Source of the DNA: an uncultured Candidatus Binatia bacterium
GTDB taxonomy: Bacteria > Desulfobacterota > Binatia > Bin18
Reading direction: 5' to 3'
DNA: 64,000 bases
NCBI GenBank assembly: GCA_958296235.1
Contig: OY282457.1
Span: forward strand, 2,235,684 to 2,299,683
The notes under the pieces were generated by a model. It had not been told where the DNA came from. It did not search any database and saw only the letters and a program-made list of their open reading frames with translations. Position numbers and translations under genes: made by a program. Below are positions 32,662 through 39,957 of this stretch, piece by piece (the first letter of the stretch is position 1; every line of letters starts with the position of its first letter).

Positions 32662-35187
32662 TTAATAATAATAGCCGCGCAGCCGACGACCTGCGCTGGG
32701 CTGCTCTCTGTTCTCGGCCAGCGGGATGCTGGTCGCATCGGTCAGCCGGGCGGTGACAACCACAATCAGTTCGGTCGCGTTGGAGCGCGCCGTGCGCGAG
32801 CTGAACAGCAGGTTCACCAGCGGAATATCCTTGAGAAAGGGCATCCCGGATTCGGTTGTTTCGCTCTGGTCGCGGTACAGCCCGGCAATGACGATGGACT
32901 CGCCGTTGCCGACCTCAACCGTGGTCTCGGCCCGCCGGCCGTCAATGACCGGAATATCGAGTCCCGTGACAGTGATCGAATCGGTCGCCGACCGCTGCGA
33001 GACCTCCGAGCGCACGGTCAGCACAATCCGCCCGCTGTCTACCACGGTCGGCACAAAGTCGAGCAGCACGCCGAACTTTTTGTAGGAGAAAGCGATCACC
33101 CCCTCATCAAAACCGGCCGGCAGTGGAAATTCGCCGCCTGAAAAAAAGCTGGCGGTTTCGCCCGACACCGCGGTCAGGCTGGGGCGGGCCAGGACGCTGA
33201 CCAGCCCCGCGGTTGCCAGCGCGTCGAGCAGCACCCGCACTTGGGTGGTGCCGATGAGTTGCTGTCCGACGGCCGCCGCGGCCGTGCCTCCGGGCAAGAT
33301 CGCTCGTATGAACTGGTTGGTCGTTTCATTGACAAAGTCGCGCCCGATGCGGAAACCGGCTATGCGGGTGCCGTTCGCGTCAACGGCATCCCAGTTGATG
33401 CCCAGCGATTCGCTCACGCTGCGCTGCATCTCGGCGATCTGGACCTCAAGATTGACCTGCTGCGCGCTGGCAACGCGGATACGGTTTGTGACCGGAACCT
33501 CCTCTGGCAGGGCGGCAACGGCCAGCCGCATGGCCAGGTCGGCCTGGGCCGCGGAGGCGACCACGCCGCTGAGTTCGACCCCTTTGTTGAGCTGCCGGAC
33601 GCCCATGTCCTTGAGCGCGGGCGCGCCCTCCAGCGCGTTCCTGACCGGCCCGACATCAACCACCGTCGCCACCGTCCATTCGGCGATCAGCGCGCCGGCC
33701 TGGTCCAGGGCGGCTAACGAGGTCCGGCCAATGGCCTTGCCGAGCAGGTGCAGCACCGAGGATGACACAAGATTCACATCGGCCAGGGCAGGATTGCCGA
33801 TAAACACCGAGGCCGCCGGCGTCTCAAGGCGGATGATGCGGCTGTGGCCGAGGGACAGGGTGAGGAGGGGCGGTTCCGGCGGCTGTTCCGCCGCTGCTGC
33901 GGTCGTGTGGGCCGGGCTGGGGTCGGGCGGCGGCTGGGCCGCGGCAGTCGGGGCGGCCGGCTGTTCTCCCTCTTCTTCGGGAAGGGGGTCGGAGAGAGGA
34001 TGGTCCGGCGGCTGTTCCACCGCGGCCGACGCGAGCTGGGCTTCGGCTTGGGCCGCGGTTGGCTGGTCCGGCTCGGGACCGGCCAGCATGTCAAGGACGA
34101 TCTTGGTTATTTCTCCCTGGTGTAAGGGAAAGGTCCGCAGCCGGTAGTCGTCAGTCAGGGCGGCCATGACAGTGCGCCCGTCGGGGCCAAGGGCAATATC
34201 GGTGATGTACGCGCCGAGATGGCTCCATACCTGCTCAAATGTTGTTTCAAGCCGGTGGTCAAACACGACCGTCAAGGTCTTGTCCGCAATACTGGCCGTG
34301 TAGCCGACGTCCCCCGGCCAGTCAAAGACGATGCGCCCAAAGTCGTCATGCACCCAGGCTCGTGTCACAACCTGTTCTGATTCTGACGCGGCCTCGGCCT
34401 GGTCGGGCGGCGGCTCAGCAGTGTGCTCCGGTTCGGATTCCGCCGGCTCGGCTTCGGGTTCCGGCGGCTCGAACTCCAGTGGTTCGGGCGACGACTCAGC
34501 GGCCGGCTCAGCAGTTTGCTCGAACTCTGGCGGTTCTGGCGACTGTTCGGCCGGCGGCTCTTGGGCCGATTCGGATTCCGGCGGCTCGAACTCCAGGGGT
34601 TCGGGCGGCGACTCAGCGGCCGGCTCAGCAGTTTGCTCAAACTCTGGCGGTTCTGGCGACTGTTCGGCCGGCGGCTCTTGGGCCGATTCGGATTCCGCCG
34701 GCTCGAACTCCAGTGGTTCGGGCGACGGCTCGGCGGCCGGCTCAGCAGTTTGCTCAAACTCTGGCGGTTCTGGCGGTTGCTCGGCGGCGGGCTCTTGGGC
34801 CGGTTCGGGGGCCGGCGGCGGTTCGGCAGTGTGCTCCGGTTCGGATTCCGCCGGCTCGGCCTGTTCGGGCGGCTGCTCGGCGGGTGGTTCGGATGCCGGA
34901 GGTTCGGGCAGATGTCCGGCGGCTGGCTCTTGGGCCGGTTCGGGGGCCGGCGGCTCGGCTTCGGGGGCCGGCGGCTCGAACTCCAGTGGTTCCGTCGGCT
35001 CAAACTCCAGTGGTTCTGGAGGCGGCTCGGCGGCCGGCTCCTGGTTGGGTTCAGGTTCGGCCTGGGGCTGTTCGGCGACCGACTCCTGCGGCTCCTGGCC
35101 GTAGCCGGGGCTGTGCCCCTGCCACAGCAGAAGAGAGACGACAGCCCCAAGTATCAGCCTGAACGATGGCTGTAGCGTATCGAACAC
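32662..35187 (-). CDS. cpaC: Flp pilus outer-membrane secretin CpaC/RcpA with long Pro/Glu-rich region
   Basis: An 841-residue secretin, much longer than the usual 450-550. After a signal peptide (residues 1-30) comes a roughly 240-residue stretch rich in Pro, Glu and Ala, built from imperfect repeats such as PEPPEFEQTAEPAAE and PEPLEFEP. Then comes an AMIN-like domain (about residues 280-370, ending EITKIVLDMLAG) and a BON-like secretin N-domain (IIRLETPAASVFIGNPALAD). The secretin core runs from NLEVQIAEMQRSVSESLGIN to the C-terminal TELIVVVTARL. The core is intact, so the Pro/Glu region is an insertion, perhaps a periplasm- or peptidoglycan-spanning spacer. It is transcribed toward the coil and lipoprotein genes. 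Confidence 0.92.
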   Translation of the reverse strand: MFDTLQPSFRLILGAVVSLLLWQGHSPGYGQEPQESVAEQPQAEPEPNQEPAAEPPPEPLEFEPTEPLEFEPPAPEAEPPAPEPAQEPAAGHLPEPPASEPPAEQPPEQAEPAESEPEHTAEPPPAPEPAQEPAAEQPPEPPEFEQTAEPAAEPSPEPLEFEPAESESAQEPPAEQSPEPPEFEQTAEPAAESPPEPLEFEPPESESAQEPPAEQSPEPPEFEQTAEPAAESSPEPLEFEPPEPEAEPAESEPEHTAEPPPDQAEAASESEQVVTRAWVHDDFGRIVFDWPGDVGYTASIADKTLTVVFDHRLETTFEQVWSHLGAYITDIALGPDGRTVMAALTDDYRLRTFPLHQGEITKIVLDMLAGPEPDQPTAAQAEAQLASAAVEQPPDHPLSDPLPEEEGEQPAAPTAAAQPPPDPSPAHTTAAAAEQPPEPPLLTLSLGHSRIIRLETPAASVFIGNPALADVNLVSSSVLHLLGKAIGRTSLAALDQAGALIAEWTVATVVDVGPVRNALEGAPALKDMGVRQLNKGVELSGVVASAAQADLAMRLAVAALPEEVPVTNRIRVASAQQVNLEVQIAEMQRSVSESLGINWDAVDANGTRIAGFRIGRDFVNETTNQFIRAILPGGTAAAAVGQQLIGTTQVRVLLDALATAGLVSVLARPSLTAVSGETASFFSGGEFPLPAGFDEGVIAFSYKKFGVLLDFVPTVVDSGRIVLTVRSEVSQRSATDSITVTGLDIPVIDGRRAETTVEVGNGESIVIAGLYRDQSETTESGMPFLKDIPLVNLLFSSRTARSNATELIVVVTARLTDATSIPLAENREQPSAGRRLRGYYY

Positions 35188-35281
35188 TGTGTTCTAATAT
35201 TACAGCCTGGAGCATGATTAGGCAACGGCGGAACGCCCGCGTATGCGGGCGGTTTTCGGTTTGTCTCAGACCCGTGGTGTA

Positions 35282-35581
35282 TTAGCCGGTCGGACCGCTG
35301 GGGCCGCTCGGACCGCTCGGACCGCTGGGGCCGCTCGGACCGCTCGGACCGCTCGGACCGCTGGGGCTGCCGCTGGGGCTGCCCACATCGTCGACAGTAT
35401 TTCCTATATTAGTCCCGATAGTAGTTATCGCATCTGTGATAGTGTCCGTGAATGTCGCCACCGCTGCCGTGACAGCCACAGCGACGCCCCCAATCAGAAT
35501 CGCGTATTCCAGGGCAGAGATAGCCCGGGTGTTGCGGAGATAGCGGCAAAAGCCTTTCAGGTGGTGTGTGATCGTCCTCAT
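35282..35581 (-). CDS. flp: Flp-type pilin with collagen-like C-terminal tail
   Basis: A 99-residue Flp prepilin. A basic leader (about residues 1-20, ending RYLRNTRA) precedes the processing region ISALEYAILIGGVAVAVTAA, with Glu at +5 and Tyr at +6 as in Flp pilins. The -1 residue is Ala where Gly is usual. After the hydrophobic helix and a short Thr/Ile/Asp-rich segment, the last 33 residues are Gly-rich: two GSPS units, then seven Gly-Pro-Ser triplets and a final GPTG. This is collagen-like and unusual for a pilin. GGGAGGGAAG lies before the ATG. It sits upstream of the secretin gene. Confidence 0.92.
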   Translation of the reverse strand: MRTITHHLKGFCRYLRNTRAISALEYAILIGGVAVAVTAAVATFTDTITDAITTIGTNIGNTVDDVGSPSGSPSGPSGPSGPSGPSGPSGPSGPSGPTG

Positions 35582-35706
35582 TGCGCTTCCCTCCCGTGTG
35601 TTGGAATGTTTATGGGTTTGTGTTTCTGAAACAGAGACTTTTTATTCTATACTCATCGCGCTGGCATCTTTCAAGACACCCTTCTCTCTCGCAGCGGTCG
35701 GCGCGC

Positions 35707-36195
35707 TCAGGCTCCGACCGGCTGGGGCGCGGTGCGCTCAATCAGCGTCCGCAAGGCGTCGCCCTGCTGGCGGGATGCCTCGTTCTGCTGGCGGAGGGCG
35801 TCCACGGCTTCGCGCAGGGCCTCGCCCTGTTGGCGCAGCGCGTCACCCTGCTGGCGGAATGCCTCACCCTGCTGGCGGAATGCCTCACCCTGCTGGCGGA
35901 AGCCTTCCTGGAGAGCTTCGCCCTGTTGGCGGAAGCCTTCCCGCAGGGTCTCGTTCTGCTGGCGGAAGCCTTCCCGCAACGCTTCGCCCTGTTGGCGCAG
36001 GGCGCCGCCTTGTTGGTGCAGGGATTCCATCATCTCCCTGTGGCGTTCCGCGTGTTCCTGGCCGCGGCGCTGGCTCTCGCGCCACATGAACCACAGGCCG
36101 CAGGCCACGACGCTGACCTGGGCCACCCCGACCCACAGGGCGGTTTGGGTGGCCGCGGCTTGGGCGGCCAGGGTGGCGATCTCAAATTCGGTCAT
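35707..36195 (-). CDS. membrane coiled-coil protein with RQQGEAL heptads
   Basis: A 162-residue protein: a short N-terminus, one membrane helix (LWVGVAQVSVVACGLWFMW), then about 110 residues of repeats such as LRQQGEALREGFRQQ and FRQQGEAFRQQGDALRQQ, all 7 or 11 residues in step. The end GDALRTLIERTAP matches the protein at 32257-32616. It lies between the pilin and tadG genes. The period and charge pattern predict a long coiled coil on one side of the inner membrane. No named family. Its place in the operon suggests a structural or regulatory role in the pilus machine, but that is a guess. Confidence 0.78.
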   Translation of the reverse strand: MTEFEIATLAAQAAATQTALWVGVAQVSVVACGLWFMWRESQRRGQEHAERHREMMESLHQQGGALRQQGEALREGFRQQNETLREGFRQQGEALQEGFRQQGEAFRQQGEAFRQQGDALRQQGEALREAVDALRQQNEASRQQGDALRTLIERTAPQPVGA

Positions 36196-36228
36196 CGCGC
36201 GCTGTTCTCCCGTTAAGCTGTGCTCCCG

Positions 36229-37734
36229 CTAATAGGTGCGCCGAAACTTTATCAACTGCCGCCCGATTGAGCTAAACGCATCCTTCAATGCCTCGGGCGT
36301 GGCGTTGTTGACAAAGACGTATGTTCCGTCCGGGTCGTCAGCCGCGCTCGAACACTGCGTCAGAGAGTTTTCAAGATTTGTCGAAGTGCTGCTCATGGCC
36401 GCAATGGTAAATATCTTGATACCGGCGTTCTTGGCTGCGGTACACGCCTGTTGCCGGTGTCTCCTACCCGTGTTTGCGTCAAGGTGGGTATCTTCGCCGT
36501 CAGTGAGAAGCACCAGCACTTTCTGGATGTCGGTTTGTGCCGGGTCCACGGGATGCGTTGAGTCGCCCCAGACGGACCGCCAGGTGGGGGTCAGCAAGAG
36601 CCGTCCCCAGGCCACGCCGAGAGCCGAATAGGTGGCTGACCAGTAGTCGCTCGGGTATTCCACCGATTCCAAGTCATCGATTGCCGTCCGTATCTCGTCC
36701 GTATCGGTCGTCAGCGGTATGATCGGCGGCGAGGAACAGTCAAACTGGGGAGACCGTAGCTTACTATTTCCATCGCCGCTGTAACACGTCTTCTGTTCCT
36801 TGTCATCGTAACACTGGTAAGAGACAGGATCGTTCTGCCCCGGCATTATTGAGCTGTAAAATCCCATGGTAAACGGCGCTTGGGCCGGCGGGGTGGTGGA
36901 GAGGTCGGGCGTGCTGCGTGGGTCGACACACCCCTGCCATGCCTCGGGTTTGGTGGCCGGGAGCGTATGTGTCTCGCTGGCTCTACTGAGGCTGTATGGC
37001 TTCGGATAGGTCCGCTCAGTCGGATATGTCGCCCAGCCGTTGGTCTCCCAGCTCGTCCGGGCGGCAGAGTCCAGTCGGACCCGGTAGGACCAGGGCACGA
37101 GTCCGATTGCCGCGGAACCGTCGCCCCCGGCGTTCAGCGTGTTGACGAGGTCCAGGGCGGCCCGTTTCACAATCTCCATCATGGACTGCTGGTGGCCTTT
37201 GATCATTTGGTTCTTTTGGGTGCCCTCAAAGACCAGGTCCATTGAGGGGGTGATATCAATGGCCAGGACTACCTCAACCAGTCTTTCGACCTGCTCGAAG
37301 CCGCTCTTTGCCTCTATCCTTGGGTTGACATTGCTCCCCAGCCAGCGTCCGAAGACTACCCCGCCGAGGTCAGCCGAGGCTTGTACGTCAACTGTGCCGG
37401 CGGCGCAGTTCGGGGTCACGTTGACGGTCAGGTTGCCTTCCTCTGCAACCTTCGCCCGTGGTCTCTCCGGCAGGTTGGCCAGAATATAGCGCCGGGCTAC
37501 GGGGGTAAGCGTGCTTGTGACCGCGCTCTCGTCGCTGCAATCAAGGCCCCTGATGCGCTCTGTCAGGGCGACGCCGGCCGAGTCGGAGGCGACCTTGAGC
37601 AGGTCACGCTGGTAGACCAGGTGGTTATGGTCGAAGACCAGGCCGATGCCGGCCAGGCTCATCACAGTAAAGGCCGCGGCAGTGAGTCCGGTGCCGACGG
37701 CGCGCGTGTCTCGAAAAAATGCTCTGATTTTCAT
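36229..37734 (-). CDS. tadG: TadG-like pilus assembly protein with VWA domain
   Basis: A 501-residue protein of the Tad minor-pilin family. The N-terminus FFRDTRAVGTGLTAAAFTVM followed by a single membrane helix is the TadE/TadG-type anchor. Residues about 150-500 form a von Willebrand A domain with the metal site VLAIDITPSMDLVFEG (D-x-T-x-S-type), VLVLLTDGEDTHLD and IGLVPWSYRVRL. The C-terminus IGRQLIKFRRTY is typical for this group. TadG is thought to act at the tip or base of the pilus. It is upstream of the coil and pilin genes and 10 bp downstream of tadE. Confidence 0.9.
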   Translation of the reverse strand: MKIRAFFRDTRAVGTGLTAAAFTVMSLAGIGLVFDHNHLVYQRDLLKVASDSAGVALTERIRGLDCSDESAVTSTLTPVARRYILANLPERPRAKVAEEGNLTVNVTPNCAAGTVDVQASADLGGVVFGRWLGSNVNPRIEAKSGFEQVERLVEVVLAIDITPSMDLVFEGTQKNQMIKGHQQSMMEIVKRAALDLVNTLNAGGDGSAAIGLVPWSYRVRLDSAARTSWETNGWATYPTERTYPKPYSLSRASETHTLPATKPEAWQGCVDPRSTPDLSTTPPAQAPFTMGFYSSIMPGQNDPVSYQCYDDKEQKTCYSGDGNSKLRSPQFDCSSPPIIPLTTDTDEIRTAIDDLESVEYPSDYWSATYSALGVAWGRLLLTPTWRSVWGDSTHPVDPAQTDIQKVLVLLTDGEDTHLDANTGRRHRQQACTAAKNAGIKIFTIAAMSSTSTNLENSLTQCSSAADDPDGTYVFVNNATPEALKDAFSSIGRQLIKFRRTY

Positions 37735-37744
37735 AATGCCTCAC

Positions 37745-38278
37745 TTACGCCGGAGCCGTTGGCACACCGTCCTCGCGCGTTGGCAGGATGTGATGCTGGT
37801 AGAGCAGCTCGTCGTCCTGCCTGACACACACCTCGGCCACAATGATGACTTCGTCGGCTGACATTGTAAACTCGGCCGGCAGGGTGGCCGGGCCATTGGC
37901 TGAGCCGATTTTGCCGCAGTTGGCAAGGCCAGTGTCCGAGGCGGCGTTTGAGCCAAACAGATTTCTCTTGAGCCACACCACTTGAGGGCCTTCGTCCTGC
38001 TGTTCGACCGCGGAGACCACAAAGGCCGCGTTCGACGGGGCGATCTGGTTGTTGTACAAGAACTGCTCCAGGTCCCGGATGTAGTCGCTTTCCGGGGCCG
38101 TTTCCCGGCTCGTATAGTCGGCAACCGTTACCGCGGAATTCACCGCGGTGGCCTGCGAATCGGACAGCCGGTACAGGTCAAAGGCCAGGAGTGATACTGT
38201 AACCAGCGCCACTGTACCCATTGCGCACTCAAGCGCGGCTGCTCCGCGTGTCCAATGCTTGCCCCTGGACATTCTCAC
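37745..38278 (-). CDS. tadE: TadE-like minor pilin, first copy
   Basis: A 177-residue TadE-family pseudopilin. The start is basic (MRMSRGKHWTRG), followed by AAALECAMGTVALVTVSLLAFDL with the Glu needed for processing. The remainder is a periplasmic domain with two Cys (one in ANCGKIG, one in EVCVRQDD) that could form a disulfide. The GTG start overlaps the preceding stop (GTGA), so it is coupled to the second TadE-like gene upstream. An ATG two codons in (38272) is also possible. Confidence 0.85.
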   Translation of the reverse strand: MRMSRGKHWTRGAAALECAMGTVALVTVSLLAFDLYRLSDSQATAVNSAVTVADYTSRETAPESDYIRDLEQFLYNNQIAPSNAAFVVSAVEQQDEGPQVVWLKRNLFGSNAASDTGLANCGKIGSANGPATLPAEFTMSADEVIIVAEVCVRQDDELLYQHHILPTREDGVPTAPA

Positions 38279-38838
38279 GACGTTTCCTCCTGCACGCGAT
38301 CGTTGCGCATGACCGTCATTGCCGTCAGGCGGCCGTTGCCGAGGAGCCGCCGTTGCGTCCGGCCCAGCACGGTCTGCGGCTCCAGTTGCATCCGCACGAC
38401 GACCATCTCGCCGGCGTCGCCTCCAAGGGCGGCATTACTGCCCTGCGAGACTGTGCCGGCCAGCATGGTGGACGGATTATCGTAGACGCTGACCGTAATG
38501 CTCAGGCAGAACTCGCTCGAATCTTGCCCGTCCGCTGCGGAGCACGTCCCGTCGCTGGCCGCCAGGTCAAAGTCGAGCATGTCGCCGACCTCGGCGCGGA
38601 CAGCCTCCACGCACTGGGTGCGCAACTGGGCGACGCTGCTGGCCGCGGTGTCTGCCAGCGCGCTGGCGCGCGCCACCCGGTACGCGGCCCGATTGAGCAG
38701 GTCGCCGACCAGGAGGGTGTTCACAATCTCGAACACGCCGGTCAGAGCAAAGACGAGGAAGGAAGTGGCCATAGCGCCTTCCAGGGCAACTGTGGCGCGG
38801 CTGTCTCGAAAAAATGGTATGAACCGAAGGTATTTCAT
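38275..38838 (-). CDS. TadE/TadF-like minor pilin, second copy
   Basis: A 187-residue pseudopilin. I use the ATG at 38838 because a strong GGGGAAGGGGG tract precedes it; the nine upstream codons are not needed. The N-terminus KYLRFIPFFRDSRATVALEG carries the TadE-type processing site (Glu at +5 after the cut), followed by a membrane helix (ATSFLVFALTGVFEIVNTLL). The periplasmic domain has several Cys. Together with tadE and tadG it makes a set of three anchored minor subunits. Whether it is TadE or TadF cannot be decided by eye. Confidence 0.85.
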   Translation of the reverse strand: MKYLRFIPFFRDSRATVALEGAMATSFLVFALTGVFEIVNTLLVGDLLNRAAYRVARASALADTAASSVAQLRTQCVEAVRAEVGDMLDFDLAASDGTCSAADGQDSSEFCLSITVSVYDNPSTMLAGTVSQGSNAALGGDAGEMVVVRMQLEPQTVLGRTQRRLLGNGRLTAMTVMRNDRVQEETS

Positions 38839-38898
38839 TTTACCCCCTTCCCCTGAGTCGCGCAAAAAGTTGTGCTGATAATGTGTGTCAACATGGTT

Positions 38899-39576
38899 CT
38901 ATCCCTCGTTGCCGGCAATGAGCTGCGCCAGAGCCGGTCCGTCGCCCCCCAGCCAGTACGAGGCGCTTTTGCCGGCGTACAGCTGGCGGGCTTCGTCCAT
39001 CCGGCCCGATTCGATCAACATGCGCACCAGATTAGCGGTAATGGCCGGGTGGCGCGACTGCGACAGCTGCAGGGCTTCGTCAAAGCGGCTCTGGGCCAGC
39101 GGGTAATCGCTCTCCAGGCTGGCGACGACGGCCAGACCGTTGGCCACCCAGGACGCCAGCGGCGTGTTCTGGGCCAGGGCCTCCGCGGCCAGGAAGTGGG
39201 TCTTGGCCTGGGCGAAGTCTTCCCGCCCCAGGCTGGCCCGACCGGCCCCGAGCAGGGCCTCTGCCTTGACGGCCTTGGTTTCGGCCAGGCTGCCGGCCTG
39301 GGTGAACAGCGTGTCAGCGGTGGTGAAGTCGCCCGAATGCAGGGCCATATAGGCCAGACCGAGTTTCGGCTCCGGCGCGCTGGGGAAGGTTTGGGAGAGC
39401 TGTTCGTACAACCGGCCGGCGGCGACCGGCTGGCCGGTTTCAATGGCTGCGGCCGACACCTTGAGGCTGCTGTCCAACATGCGCTGCTGGACCGGGCCGA
39501 ACGGACGACCCGAGCGGGACGAGCTGCACGCGCTGAGGAATATGACAAGTCCGGCCAGCATGACAAGCCCATACAC
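38899..39576 (-). CDS. tadD: TadD-like TPR lipoprotein
   Basis: About 225 residues. The lipoprotein signal GLVMLAGLVIFLSACSSS leads into tetratricopeptide repeats (AAGRLYEQLSQTFPSAPEPKLG, then YMALHSGDFTTADTLFTQAG, and LLGAGRASLGREDFAQAKTH). TadD is an outer-membrane-associated TPR protein needed for secretin stability. The start is unsure: the open frame runs back to 39930, but residues there translate the intergenic repeat. GTG at 39576 gives a plausible short signal peptide, and ATG at 39561 is the alternative. No good RBS is visible. It is the first gene of the minor-pilin group. Confidence 0.75.
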   Translation of the reverse strand: MYGLVMLAGLVIFLSACSSSRSGRPFGPVQQRMLDSSLKVSAAAIETGQPVAAGRLYEQLSQTFPSAPEPKLGLAYMALHSGDFTTADTLFTQAGSLAETKAVKAEALLGAGRASLGREDFAQAKTHFLAAEALAQNTPLASWVANGLAVVASLESDYPLAQSRFDEALQLSQSRHPAITANLVRMLIESGRMDEARQLYAGKSASYWLGGDGPALAQLIAGNEG

Positions 39577-39957
39577 AGGGAATGGGGAAAGGGAGGGGCG
39601 GAAAGCGGGCAGCGGGCGTCTCAAAGCCGTGGGCCGGTGTCCTGCCCATTGTGTCGCAAGCCCCCTCACCCGGCCCTTCGACAGGCTCAGGGCCACCCTC
39701 TCCCTCCAGGGGAGAGGGAAAGACGAGAGGCCCGCTCCCGTTGGGAGCGGGGTTGGGGCGCTGAACAACTTGAGCTGCATCTCTCCCGCCAAGGGGGAAG
39801 AGTCAATGTGAGTGTGGTCATTCACCCTGAACATGCTGTTTCTCATTTCTGTAATGAGAAGGGAGAAGGTGCTAGAAATCATCATAGTGCATACATTCAG
39901 TATGTGTGTCAATGCTTTTGTGCAATTCAAAAGGGTAAAAAAAAGTCAGGACAGGAA
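39577..39957. repeat. hairpin-rich intergenic repeat, copy 4, and AT-rich spacer
   Basis: No gene is supported in these 381 bp. Copy 4 of the Tad-locus repeat runs from about 39647 (CATTGTGTCGCAAGCCCC) to 39795, ending GCTGAACAACTTGAGCTGCATC. The rest (39800-39957) is AT-rich, with a run of short A/T tracts (GTAAAAAAAAGTCAGG), and is a likely promoter region for the minus-strand tadD group, although I cannot pick boxes with confidence. Confidence 0.7.

Noticed and set aside
34239-35175. Long open frames antisense to the Pro/Glu-rich part of the secretin
   Set aside because: They are by-products of the GC-rich repeat; the products are Arg/Gly/Ser-biased low complexity with no start signals.
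39577-39930. Upstream extension of tadD
   Set aside because: It reads through repeat copy 4 and gives repeat-derived residues; the lipoprotein signal begins only near 39576.
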